Shown here piece after piece: positions 1 through 6,744 of a stretch of DNA of 64,000 bases. Location: the NCBI GenBank assembly GCA_025934695.1, contig JAICWS010000002.1, positions 973,043 through 1,037,042 on the forward strand, written 5' to 3'. This DNA comes from Alphaproteobacteria bacterium. GTDB taxonomy: Bacteria; Pseudomonadota; Alphaproteobacteria; Micavibrionales; UBA2020. The position numbers were made by a program, and so were the translations under genes. Numbering within the stretch: position 1 is the first letter of the stretch; each line of letters opens with the position of its first letter. Under the pieces are notes generated by a model. That model was not told the origin of the DNA. It saw only the letters and a list, made by a program, of their open reading frames with translations, and searched no databases.

Positions 1-78
1 CCAATCGACGCCGGTTGCGAGGGCGAAGACGAGTGCGAGGCTGCCGCCTGCCTTGGTGAGCAAAGATAGGTTGGACAT
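1..78 (-). CDS. Partial exported/membrane protein, N-terminus only
   Basis: The first 26 codons of a minus-strand gene that runs off the left edge. The ATG (76-78) is preceded by a good GGAG ribosome site at 87-90, which fixes the start. The visible peptide begins MSNLSLLTKAGGSLALVFAL, a short polar segment followed by a hydrophobic stretch typical of a signal peptide or membrane anchor. Function cannot be inferred from so little sequence. A copy of the TTT(A/G)C(A/G)ATATGTAAA palindrome lies about 115 nt upstream. Confidence 0.6.
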   Translation of the reverse strand, partial: MSNLSLLTKAGGSLALVFALATGVDW

Positions 79-192
79 TTTCTTTTCTCCATTACTGCTG
101 TGAGAGCCGTTTTGCTTATAAGCCATGTTCGTTCCTTGGGAGCTTGCCGCTCTTTTTCAAAGTTGGCGGCACACTACCTCGAATCAGAAGCG

Positions 193-208
193 TTTGCAAT
201 ATGTAAAT
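193..208. promoter_or_regulatory. Candidate operator, TTTGCAATATGTAAAT (site 1)
   Basis: An imperfect version of the palindrome TTTTACAATATGTAAAA that also occurs at 12325-12341 and 59705-59721. All three sites lie upstream of minus-strand genes; here it precedes the truncated gene at 1-78. A second GTAAA half-site follows at 215-220. The regulator is unknown. Confidence 0.3.
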
Positions 209-252
209 GAATTATGTAAATTTGCTGAGCGCGAACAGCTACTTAGCGGTAA

Positions 253-879
253 TTACTTCTGCCCGAACCGCAGCTTCGACAGCAGCTTTTTAAAGGGGTT
301 CGGCTTCTCCGCCTCGACGGGCAGGGCGGGGATGGGAGTTTCTGCAGGTGGGGCTTCCGGTTCGCCGCGGGAGAGGCGGCGCTTGAAATCGTCGAACTGC
401 TCGCGCAGCTGCTGGACTTCCGCCGCGCGGCCCGACAGGCGCTGGGCGGGCTGGACGATGGCTTCATCGACATGCGCGCCGTTGCGCAGCAGGATCTGGC
501 CGATCTCGGTCGAGGGGCGCTCACTCCCGGCTTTTTCGGCGAGGCGGTTGAACAGGGATTTCAGCGCCTCGGACGAGTCATCCGCCGGCTTCTTCGAATA
601 TTTCAGCACAGCTTCCAGCACGCCCGCGTCGCCATGATGGGCTGCATGCACGATCATATTGCTGATGACGCGCTCGAACGGCGGCTTGTCGCGGTCGAGG
701 TTCGGCAGGCTCAGGCTCTTTTCGATGACCTCGGGCCCATGGCGCATCATGCTGTGGAGATAATTGCCGAAGGCATGAAGGTAGCTATCTTCCGCAACCA
801 GCTTGTTGACCGTGTCGAAATCACGGCGGTCGCCGGCCTCAATCATCTGGATCTGGCGGTCGAAAATGGGGTCGGCCAT
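253..879 (-). CDS. Hypothetical protein with ankyrin-like helical repeats
   Basis: 208 residues, soluble, no signal peptide. Residues about 70-140 contain ankyrin-like helix pairs (for example HAAHHGDAGVLEAVLKY and IGQILLRNGAHVDEAI), the second of which has the usual LLxxGAxV pattern. A short coiled-coil-like stretch (AEVQQLREQFDDFKRRL) and a Pro/Glu-rich linker lead into a basic C-terminus (NPFKKLLSKLRFGQK). The start has a GAGG ribosome site 9 nt upstream. Function unknown; the ankyrin helices suggest protein binding. Other ankyrin proteins occur at 25446, 52121 and 58126. Confidence 0.75.
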   Translation of the reverse strand: MADPIFDRQIQMIEAGDRRDFDTVNKLVAEDSYLHAFGNYLHSMMRHGPEVIEKSLSLPNLDRDKPPFERVISNMIVHAAHHGDAGVLEAVLKYSKKPADDSSEALKSLFNRLAEKAGSERPSTEIGQILLRNGAHVDEAIVQPAQRLSGRAAEVQQLREQFDDFKRRLSRGEPEAPPAETPIPALPVEAEKPNPFKKLLSKLRFGQK

Positions 880-959
880 GGAGCTGCCTCTGACAAAAGG
901 AATTCAGGAAATGCCGCAGATTATCGTCCTGAAAAGATTGCGTCAATGCGGCCAGAGGG

Positions 960-988
960 TTGACAGGCATAGTCTGCGAAATTATGTG
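960..988 (+). promoter_or_regulatory. Candidate promoter of the peroxiredoxin gene
   Basis: TTGACA (960-965), 17-nt spacer, TATGTG (983-988). The -35 is perfect and the -10 matches 3 of 6. A second TTGACA at 1013-1018 and a small hairpin, CGCACC-ATTTT-GGTGCG (1032-1048), lie between it and the gene. Either -35 could be used. Confidence 0.35.
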
Positions 989-1093
989 AATAGGGTTAAA
1001 TCCATCCCTGCCTTGACAAGGCGGAAGCGCCGCACCATTTTGGTGCGCGTTGACGCGTCTGCGCGCGCATTTTTACAGAAAGGTGCAATCTCC

Positions 1094-1639
1094 ATGCTGA
1101 CAATCGGTAACAAGTTTCCTGAATTCAACCTGACGGCTGTCGTTTCGTCCGACCCGAAAACCGCTTTCAAGCCCGTGTCGAACGCGACCTACAAGGGCAA
1201 ATGGCTGGTCCTCTTCGCCTGGCCGAAAGATTTCACCTTCGTCTGCCCGACCGAGATCGCGGGCTTCGGCAAGCTCAACAAAGATTTCGCGGACCGCGAC
1301 GCGCAGGTCCTCGGCATCTCGACCGACAGCGACTATGTCCACCTCGCCTGGCGCCAGAGCCACAAGGACCTGAAAGACCTGCCGTTTCCGATGCTCTCCG
1401 ACATCAAGCGCGACCTTTCGCTCTCGCTCGGCATCCTGAATGACGCGGCCGGCGTCTGCAACCGCGCGACCTTCATCGTCGATCCGAACGGTATCATCCG
1501 GCACGTCTCGGTCAACGACCTGAAAGTCGGCCGCAACGTGAACGAAGTCCTGCGCATCCTCGACGCGCTGCAGACCGACGAGCTCTGCCAGTGCAACTGG
1601 ACCAAGGGCGAAGACACGCTGTCGAAAAAAGCGGCTTAA
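1094..1639 (+). CDS. Peroxiredoxin (AhpC/Prx1-type, 2-Cys)
   Basis: 181 residues. Reduces hydrogen peroxide and organic peroxides with a cysteine thiol. The peroxidatic Cys51 is in the hallmark FTFVCPTEI, and the conserved Arg/Trp region follows (LAWRQSHKD). A C-terminal ELCQCNW supplies Cys165/Cys167 as likely resolving residues, so this is a typical 2-Cys enzyme of the AhpC class. Translation is more likely from this ATG (AAAGG upstream, N-terminus MLTIGNKFPEF as in the family) than from in-frame ATGs further upstream. Monocistronic: its own promoter region and a strong terminator directly downstream. No ahpF, ahpD or oxyR is adjacent, so the reductant is unknown. Confidence 0.93.
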   Translation: MLTIGNKFPEFNLTAVVSSDPKTAFKPVSNATYKGKWLVLFAWPKDFTFVCPTEIAGFGKLNKDFADRDAQVLGISTDSDYVHLAWRQSHKDLKDLPFPMLSDIKRDLSLSLGILNDAAGVCNRATFIVDPNGIIRHVSVNDLKVGRNVNEVLRILDALQTDELCQCNWTKGEDTLSKKAA

Positions 1640-1659
1640 AGCTTTATCGCTTCATGAAA

Positions 1660-1690
1660 AGCCCGGCTCTTTCCAGAGCCGGGCTTTTTC
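1660..1690 (+). terminator. Rho-independent terminator of the peroxiredoxin gene
   Basis: Perfect 11-bp stem AGCCCGGCTCT / AGAGCCGGGCT with TTCC loop followed by a T-tract. Its stem core (GCCCGGCTC) is the same as in the next terminator at 2043-2077. Confidence 0.9.
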
Positions 1691-1753
1691 TTTGCCTCGA
1701 GGGTTTCGCTAACGCCCTGAAACTCCAGCAGGATCGATTACGAAAACAGCGTA

Positions 1754-1782
1754 TTGACATATTGTCTAAGCAGGCCTAAAAC
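1754..1782 (+). promoter_or_regulatory. Candidate sigma-70-type promoter
   Basis: TTGACA (1754-1759), 17-nt spacer, TAAAAC (1777-1782; 4 of 6). It is well placed for the small membrane protein at 1842, giving a leader of about 50 nt. Confidence 0.45.
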
Positions 1783-1841
1783 CGGGGTCGACTACCGCGG
1801 CCGATATCGTTCGCCCCGGAATTTCTGCAGGAGTAAGTAAA

Positions 1842-2027
1842 ATGGCAGATAATAAAAAAGAAGGCTTTTCGAAAAAATTCAACCGCGCCGCTAAAGGCGC
1901 CCTGATCGGTGCAGGCACGGCAGTCGTTGCTGCGGCGCTGCTGCCGGTCGTCACCGTCTCCGTTCCCGTCGTCGCGGCAGGCGCCGTCGTCGGCGCGATC
2001 ATCGCGCACAAGAACGGGCCGAAGTAA
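1842..2027 (+). CDS. Small alanine/valine-rich membrane protein
   Basis: 61 residues. A basic N-terminus (ADNKKEGFSKKFNRAAKG) is followed by one long hydrophobic, Gly/Ala/Val-rich segment (about residues 19-54) that could form one long or two hairpin membrane helices, then a short basic tail (HKNGPK). A good ribosome site (GCAGGAG) precedes the ATG and a strong terminator follows, so this is a real free-standing small gene. Function unknown; no antitoxin-like partner is next to it. Confidence 0.75.
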   Translation: MADNKKEGFSKKFNRAAKGALIGAGTAVVAAALLPVVTVSVPVVAAGAVVGAIIAHKNGPK

Positions 2028-2042
2028 CGAAGAACTTTTTAT

Positions 2043-2077
2043 AAAAAAGCCCGGCTCGCGAGAGCCGGGCTTTTTTC
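2043..2077 (+). terminator. Rho-independent terminator after the small membrane protein
   Basis: Stem GCCCGGCTC / GAGCCGGGC (2049-2057, 2062-2070) with GCGA loop, A6 before and T6 after, so it could work in both directions. Confidence 0.9.
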
Positions 2078-2092
2078 TTTTGCACTTTGGCT

Positions 2093-2206
2093 CCTTCTCC
2101 CGCGGTAGCGGGAGAAGGCGGGGGATGAGGGGCTTAGCAGTTTTTAAAAATGCGAAACACGGTTAAGCCCCTCACCCTCACCCTCTCCCGCTAGCGCGGG
2201 AGAGGG
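2093..2206. repeat. Nested palindromic repeat, family B (copy 1)
   Basis: Two terminal hairpins, CCTTCTCCCGC-ggta-GCGGGAGAAGG and CCCTCTCCCGC-tagc-GCGGGAGAGGG, flank an inner inverted repeat (GATGAGGGGCTTA against TTAAGCCCCTCACCC) around an AT-rich centre. The same architecture and core (CCCTCTCCCGC) recurs at 30791-30937, with a simpler relative at 55174-55214. It has no coding capacity. Confidence 0.8.
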
Positions 2207-2223
2207 AACAGGCTAGCTCCGTT

Positions 2224-2652
2224 TTACATCCCCGGCCCCTTCGGCTTCTCCGGCTCCAGGTCCTTGAAGAAGTCCATGTTGAAAGGCACCGGCTTTCCGA
2301 GCCACAAGGGGCACTCGATATGGTCCTTCCATTCGTCGCCGGTGCGCGGATGGACGAGGATGGACAGGCTTTCCTTGCGGTTCATCTGCAGCCAGCCTAC
2401 GATCTCGCCGAAGCTCTCCGCCTCGATGGTCATGCCGATGTTCTTCTGCGCGTGCGGGCCGACGAGGCCGACGCGGTGAACGCCGGAAACCGCGCCGGGG
2501 AAGCGTTCGTCGAGCTGCTTCGCGGTCTCGATCGCGTCGGCTTCTTTGCCGGGCTCGAAATAGATATGGACGTGGTAGGCCGTCACCTCGGGCGCGGGCG
2601 GCGCTGCGGGGCGGGACGAACTTGCATTGAACTTGAAGCTTTTGGTCGTCAT
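2224..2652 (-). CDS. DOPA 4,5-dioxygenase family protein
   Basis: 142 residues. Matches the small DOPA 4,5-dioxygenase family (extradiol aromatic ring cleavage in fungi and plants; bacterial members mostly uncharacterised). Hallmarks seen: YHVHIYF near residue 26 (His27, His29), His59 in SGVHRVG, and the C-terminal ILVHPRTGDEWKDH with His101 and His111, followed by PLWLGKPVPF. A strong AAGGAG precedes the ATG. The upstream small gene on the same strand ends only 26 nt away, so the two are probably co-transcribed, divergently from the LysR gene at 3079. The natural substrate is not deducible. Confidence 0.87.
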   Translation of the reverse strand: MTTKSFKFNASSSRPAAPPAPEVTAYHVHIYFEPGKEADAIETAKQLDERFPGAVSGVHRVGLVGPHAQKNIGMTIEAESFGEIVGWLQMNRKESLSILVHPRTGDEWKDHIECPLWLGKPVPFNMDFFKDLEPEKPKGPGM

Positions 2653-2678
2653 GATTTAACTCCTTAAAGGATGATGGA

Positions 2679-2951
2679 TTAACCGCGGAAAAAGCGGTTG
2701 CCGATGCGCCATTTGCCGTCACCGGCGTCGACGAGTTCGGCGTTGATGCGCGTGATTTTCGTGCTGTCGTCATCGCGCTGCGTGCCCGGCGCGACGAGAC
2801 GCAGATAGCTGTAGTGCATGGTCGCCTCGCGCCGCATCTCTTCGAGCACGGGATCCTTCGGGTCGGCGGGGTTCACGACCTTTCCCGCGAAGCGGTTGAA
2901 TGCCTTGCTGATGCCTGTGTCATGGTCGGCCCACCATTTCTTCTCATCCAT
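2679..2951 (-). CDS. Hypothetical protein, probable nuclear-transport-factor-2-like fragment or orphan
   Basis: 90 residues, soluble, no family recognised. The C-terminal half (ITRINAELVDAGDGKWRIGN) reads like alternating beta strands such as those of small NTF2-like proteins, but this is weak. The start has an excellent AAAGGAGAGG ribosome site. It is the first gene of a probable two-gene unit with the DOPA-dioxygenase-family gene and divergent from the LysR regulator; 127 nt separate the two starts, so that regulator may control it. Confidence 0.65.
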   Translation of the reverse strand: MDEKKWWADHDTGISKAFNRFAGKVVNPADPKDPVLEEMRREATMHYSYLRLVAPGTQRDDDSTKITRINAELVDAGDGKWRIGNRFFRG

Positions 2952-3078
2952 GGTACCTCTCCTTTGCTATTGGTTTTCCTTATGAAACCGGGCTTTCGCG
3001 GCCCGATAAGGAGAGACTAGCCGAGGGGCGCGGCATAGGTATAATATGAAGCATCAATATTTGTGATAGGTGAAAGCT

Positions 3079-3942
3079 ATGGTTCCGTCTCCTGCCGACC
3101 TGACGTATTTCGTCGAGGTCGCCAATACCCTGAATGTCAGCCGCGCGGCCGAGCGCCTCGGCATCAGCCAGCCATCCCTTTCGCTGGCGCTGCAGCGCCT
3201 CGAACACGCGGTGGGCGCGCCGCTGTTGACCCGCAGCAAGCGCGGCGTCGCGCTGACGCAGGCGGGCAAACAGCTGCTGCAGCAGGCGCGGCTCCTGTTG
3301 CAGTCGTGGGACGAGCTGCGGGCGGGCGCGCTCGCCTCGATGAACGAGATCCAGGGCAGCTATACGATCGGCTGTCACCCTTCCGTCGCGCTTTACCTGC
3401 TCGGGCGGTTTTTGCCGCAGCTGATGCGCGACCATCCGAAGCTCGACGTCCGCCTGCGCCATGATCTCTCGCGCAAAATCGCCGAAGATGTCATCAGCAT
3501 GAAGATCGACGTGGGCGTGGTCGTGAACCCGGTGCAGCACCCCGACCTTGTCATCCATCGACTGTGCGAGGACGAGGTAACGCTGTGGGCGGCGCCCGCG
3601 GCCAATCGTTCCGTCCTCATCTGCGATCCCGACCTGCTACAGTCGCAGTCGCTGCTGAAGAAGCTGAAAAAGGCCGGCATGGATTTTTCACGCACGATCA
3701 ATTCCAGCAGCCTCGAGGTCATCGCCGACCTGACCGCCCAGGGGTGCGGCATCGGCATCCTGCCCGCGCGGGTGGCGGACCGCGCCTTGAAAAAAATCGC
3801 CCGCGTGCCGAAGGCGCCGGTGTTCTTCGACGAGCATTGCCTCATCTACCGCGCCGAAAATAAAAATGTGAAGTCCATCCAGGCGCTGAACGCCGCCATC
3901 CGCGGCGTCTTCGAGGGCGAGAAGCAGAAAAAAGCGGCTTAA
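3079..3942 (+). CDS. LysR-family transcriptional regulator
   Basis: 287 residues. The N-terminal winged helix-turn-helix is clear: DLTYFVEVANTLNVSRAAE, then LGISQPSLSLALQRLE and the wing LLTRSKRGVALTQAG. The rest is a LysR substrate-binding domain. This ATG has AGGTGA 6 nt upstream; a GTG three codons earlier (3070) is the alternative. Divergent from 2951, so the likely targets are the DOPA-dioxygenase-family pair and itself. Its 3' end overlaps the convergent protease gene by 4 nt. Confidence 0.92.
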   Translation: MVPSPADLTYFVEVANTLNVSRAAERLGISQPSLSLALQRLEHAVGAPLLTRSKRGVALTQAGKQLLQQARLLLQSWDELRAGALASMNEIQGSYTIGCHPSVALYLLGRFLPQLMRDHPKLDVRLRHDLSRKIAEDVISMKIDVGVVVNPVQHPDLVIHRLCEDEVTLWAAPAANRSVLICDPDLLQSQSLLKKLKKAGMDFSRTINSSSLEVIADLTAQGCGIGILPARVADRALKKIARVPKAPVFFDEHCLIYRAENKNVKSIQALNAAIRGVFEGEKQKKAA

Positions 3943-4619
3943 TGCGAAGCCGCGGCCGCGCGGGCCAAAACGGCTTGCGTGAACTGCCGGCCGCCCTTGC
4001 CGCGCGGCTGCACGATCCACCAGCCATTGCGGTTGACGCTGTAAAGCGGCCAGTAGCGCGCGACGTCACTGTGCGTCGTGACGGTCTTTACCTGGTTGTC
4101 GAGGAACAGCGTCTGCCCGTCCTCGTCATAGACGACGAGGAGCATATGCAGTTCTTTCTTCTCGCGGTCGTAGACCATGGCGAGCCTTAAAGAATCTTCC
4201 GGCACGCCCAGGTAGCGCAGCCAGGCATATTTGGAAATCGCGTAATCCTCGCAGTCGCCGCCTTTGGCGAAGAATTCCTTGGGCGTCTCCCAGTAATCCG
4301 CGACGCCCCAGTTGTCTTCATCGGACACGTCGGGATAGGCGTTGACGGCGTCGTTGACGGCCGTCACCTTGTCTTTCAGGCTGAGGGCAGCGAATTCAGG
4401 ATGGTCAAGCCAGGGCTGCTGGGGGGACGGATCATCATCCATGCGGGTGACGACGCCTGCCCATTTATAAAAAACGGCGATATTCCTGCCGTGCGCCTCA
4501 TGCATGCCGAAGGGCGAGGGCGGCGCGGCATAGGCCAGCGCGCTGGCTTCATCGGCGCGGGCGGGGTGCGCCAGTATCAGGCAGGCAACTACCGGCAACA
4601 GGCATTTCCATGTAGACAT
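3939..4619 (-). CDS. Periplasmic transglutaminase-like cysteine peptidase (BTLCP family)
   Basis: 226 residues with a cleavable signal peptide (MSTWKCLLPVVACLILAHPARA). The BTLCP catalytic triad is intact: Cys123 in GGDCEDYAISKYAWL, His158 in ELHMLLVV and Asp174 in LFLDNQ. The best-known member, LapG, cleaves surface adhesins under control of the c-di-GMP receptor LapD. No LapD-like or giant adhesin gene is in the window, so the substrate is unknown. Unlike LapG it has a long N-terminal region with MDDDPSPQQPW before the catalytic core. Tail-to-tail 4-nt overlap with the LysR gene. Confidence 0.88.
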   Translation of the reverse strand: MSTWKCLLPVVACLILAHPARADEASALAYAAPPSPFGMHEAHGRNIAVFYKWAGVVTRMDDDPSPQQPWLDHPEFAALSLKDKVTAVNDAVNAYPDVSDEDNWGVADYWETPKEFFAKGGDCEDYAISKYAWLRYLGVPEDSLRLAMVYDREKKELHMLLVVYDEDGQTLFLDNQVKTVTTHSDVARYWPLYSVNRNGWWIVQPRGKGGRQFTQAVLARAAAASH

Positions 4620-4890
4620 AAGCCGCGTTCCCTATGATTTCGAAGCGGCAAACCAATCGGTTCTTGCTGGAAATGTTCCTGCCCAGTTTGAGTGAAGTCG
4701 AAAACTGGAAAATGCTATCGACGATTGACGGCTCTACAGTTTTTACGGCTGGTCTTTCGCTGTGGCGGCTTTCCGGGCTACGATGGCGTCGACAAGGGCG
4801 TTCCGGCTGAAATCGGAGCCTAGAGGCACGAGCTGCTGCCGTTCTAGATTTTGGCGCGGCGCGGCTTAAGTAACGGGTATGGAGCAGGAC

Positions 4891-5616
4891 ATGCAAAAGG
4901 AGCCCGAAAAGCCCGATACCGAAGCGCTCTTGCGCGCAATAGCGGAGAAGCGCAAGGACGACCCGATGATCGGCATCAAGGTCGGATCGACCGAGGTGCG
5001 CCAGCGGCTTTTCCGCGCGCTCGATAACGATGAGGGCGTCCATGTCGAAACCGCGCTCGCCATCCTGGGATCGCTGGGCGGCTTCGCCTGCCAGATGAGC
5101 GTGCGCGAAGGCCTCGCCAAGGGCTGGCGCACGGCGGAAAAAAACGCATTCATGGCGGTCGAGGCCACGAACGGCAAAAAATATTATTTCGGCGACGCCA
5201 TTAACGAGCCGCTGGCGGAAGGCCCCTATTCGATCTGGAGCTTCGCGGCGGGCGCGGCGCAGTTGATGAAGAGCGAAGAGCTTCCCGATATCCAGCAAAT
5301 CTTCCAGCATGTGTCATCGACTATCGGGACGGATGACTTCGGCCTGCCGCGCTATCCCGAAGGGCATGCGCCAGAAGGCGGCACGCCCGCAAGCTGGGTT
5401 CGCCATTACTGGCCGGCGCTGATGCCGGTCGCCGCTGTTTTCTGCGAAAAGCCGGAAGAATGGCCGATCCTGTTCGGCGCGGCCATCCAGCAGGCGATTT
5501 TGCTGGCCGAAGGCGTGCTCGAGCCCTTCGTCGCCGTCTCCATCGTCATGGAAGCCGCCGTGCCGATGTCAAAAATCGACCCCGAGGAGATTTTCGGGCC
5601 TTTTTCACAGAACTGA
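4891..5616 (+). CDS. Hypothetical protein, 241 aa
   Basis: Soluble, largely helical protein of unknown family, no signal peptide. Start chosen at the second ATG because GGAG at 4881-4884 is correctly spaced; the alternative ATG is at 4879. Features: a stretch like LFRALDNDEGVHVETALAIL, a Gly-rich turn, then KKYYFGDAINEPL and a C-terminal hydrophobic segment (LFGAAIQQAILLAEGVLEPF). I do not recognise a catalytic motif. The preceding 270 nt hold no gene that I can support. Confidence 0.75.
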   Translation: MQKEPEKPDTEALLRAIAEKRKDDPMIGIKVGSTEVRQRLFRALDNDEGVHVETALAILGSLGGFACQMSVREGLAKGWRTAEKNAFMAVEATNGKKYYFGDAINEPLAEGPYSIWSFAAGAAQLMKSEELPDIQQIFQHVSSTIGTDDFGLPRYPEGHAPEGGTPASWVRHYWPALMPVAAVFCEKPEEWPILFGAAIQQAILLAEGVLEPFVAVSIVMEAAVPMSKIDPEEIFGPFSQN

Positions 5617-5834
5617 TAATGAGCCCCTCAAGGGACGCGGCATTGTTCCCGCATACTTTTCTGTGCCCAGAACGGTAATAGCGCTGCCAAAGCCATCTCG
5701 ATTAAGAGATCCCTCTGACTTCTCGGCGCCCAAAACTATGTAGAACAAAGGCATACCTCCTTTTAATTGCCATAATCATACAGAAATGGTAGACTTTCAA
5801 ACATCGGCGATTATTGGTTTTCAGGGAGTGAATT

Positions 5835-6380
5835 ATGCAAGAGGCTATCAAAGATATCTGGGAGAATGGGTTCGACGATTACATGAACCGCAATGGGGTA
5901 AGCAATTTCTCTTTCGTTATAGGTGGATTCATTGGAACGCTGGGCGTTGCCCTTTGTGTGGGGGTGCTTGGCCTCGGACTGCTGGGCGCGGCGCTAGGCG
6001 GGGGTGCCGCCACGATGGCGATGGCGATGAATATCGCCGTTCCCGGCCTTTACGCCATGACCGCCGGCGCGGGCATCTGGGCTGGCGCCTTGGTCGTTCA
6101 TGATGTCGCCGCCGCAGCCGTCAACGGCGCCAAGTGGCTGTTCCACCGCCGGGGCCATAATGACGAAGATAATGACGCGAATCCCGCGCCGGATCATGGG
6201 GAGGTTTCGCCCCCCAAAACTCGTTCCGGCCTGTTTTCGCGCAAGGCTGCCAAGGATTTCAACAGTGAAGCGCCGGTTGCTGCCCCTAAGGCCGATCCTG
6301 CTCGTTGCGAAACCGACATCCTCTTGCGGACGCAGCCAGCCAGCCCTGTTCTCATCCCATGCGCGGCGCCTCCCCTTTAA
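5835..6380 (+). CDS. Hypothetical membrane protein
   Basis: 181 residues. A short N-terminal amphipathic region is followed by two or three hydrophobic helices between residues about 25 and 100 (GVALCVGVLGLGLLGAALGG; AMNIAVPGLYAMTAGAGIWA), and then a polar, low-complexity cytoplasmic tail with acidic and proline-rich stretches. GGGAGTG upstream of the ATG supports the start. No family recognised. The last 30 residues look poorly constrained. Confidence 0.65.
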   Translation: MQEAIKDIWENGFDDYMNRNGVSNFSFVIGGFIGTLGVALCVGVLGLGLLGAALGGGAATMAMAMNIAVPGLYAMTAGAGIWAGALVVHDVAAAAVNGAKWLFHRRGHNDEDNDANPAPDHGEVSPPKTRSGLFSRKAAKDFNSEAPVAAPKADPARCETDILLRTQPASPVLIPCAAPPL

Positions 6381-6744
6381 GTGAGTGTTCGATGCCGAAA
6401 ATCAACGCGGCAAATTTTCAGGCGTCGCCCGCGGCGCGGCGCGGAAACATTTTGGCGCAACTGACACATGAAGAGTCTCTGGACGTTGCGCATCGCCGGC
6501 GGAAGCATGCGCCGCCGATGGATTTGCATATAAGCTGAAATCGACACAGCCGGACCGTGCGGGAAGAACCGCTGCGGATCTTCGCTGCACCGCAGCACAA
6601 TTTTCTGTCGCCAAGTCATTGGTTTTTAGCATTTATTTAGAACGCTTTTTCATTGGCAGACGGGGCATTCTGCTTTAACTAATTGCTCATGCCTCAAGGG
6701 GTAAGATTGAAGCATCCACCATCGTCATTTCTCAGGGTTTCCCC
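6381..6744. other. 364-nt intergenic region before the glutamate dehydrogenase gene
   Basis: No supported gene. A 48-codon open frame (6392-6538) lacks a ribosome site. The last 120 nt are AT-richer (AGCATTTATTTAGAACGC; GCTTTAACTAATTGC) and probably contain the promoter of the downstream gene, but I cannot assign -35/-10 boxes with confidence. No riboswitch-like structure was recognised. Confidence 0.5.

Noticed and set aside
1013-1048. Second TTGACA with hairpin CGCACC-ATTTT-GGTGCG as a redox-sensing operator
   Set aside because: No match to OxyR or other known sites that I can justify; kept only as context for the peroxiredoxin promoter.
6392-6538. Possible 48-codon gene MPKINAANFQASPAARRGNI...
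   Set aside because: No ribosome site, no neighbours that depend on it and no recognisable features. Treated as intergenic.
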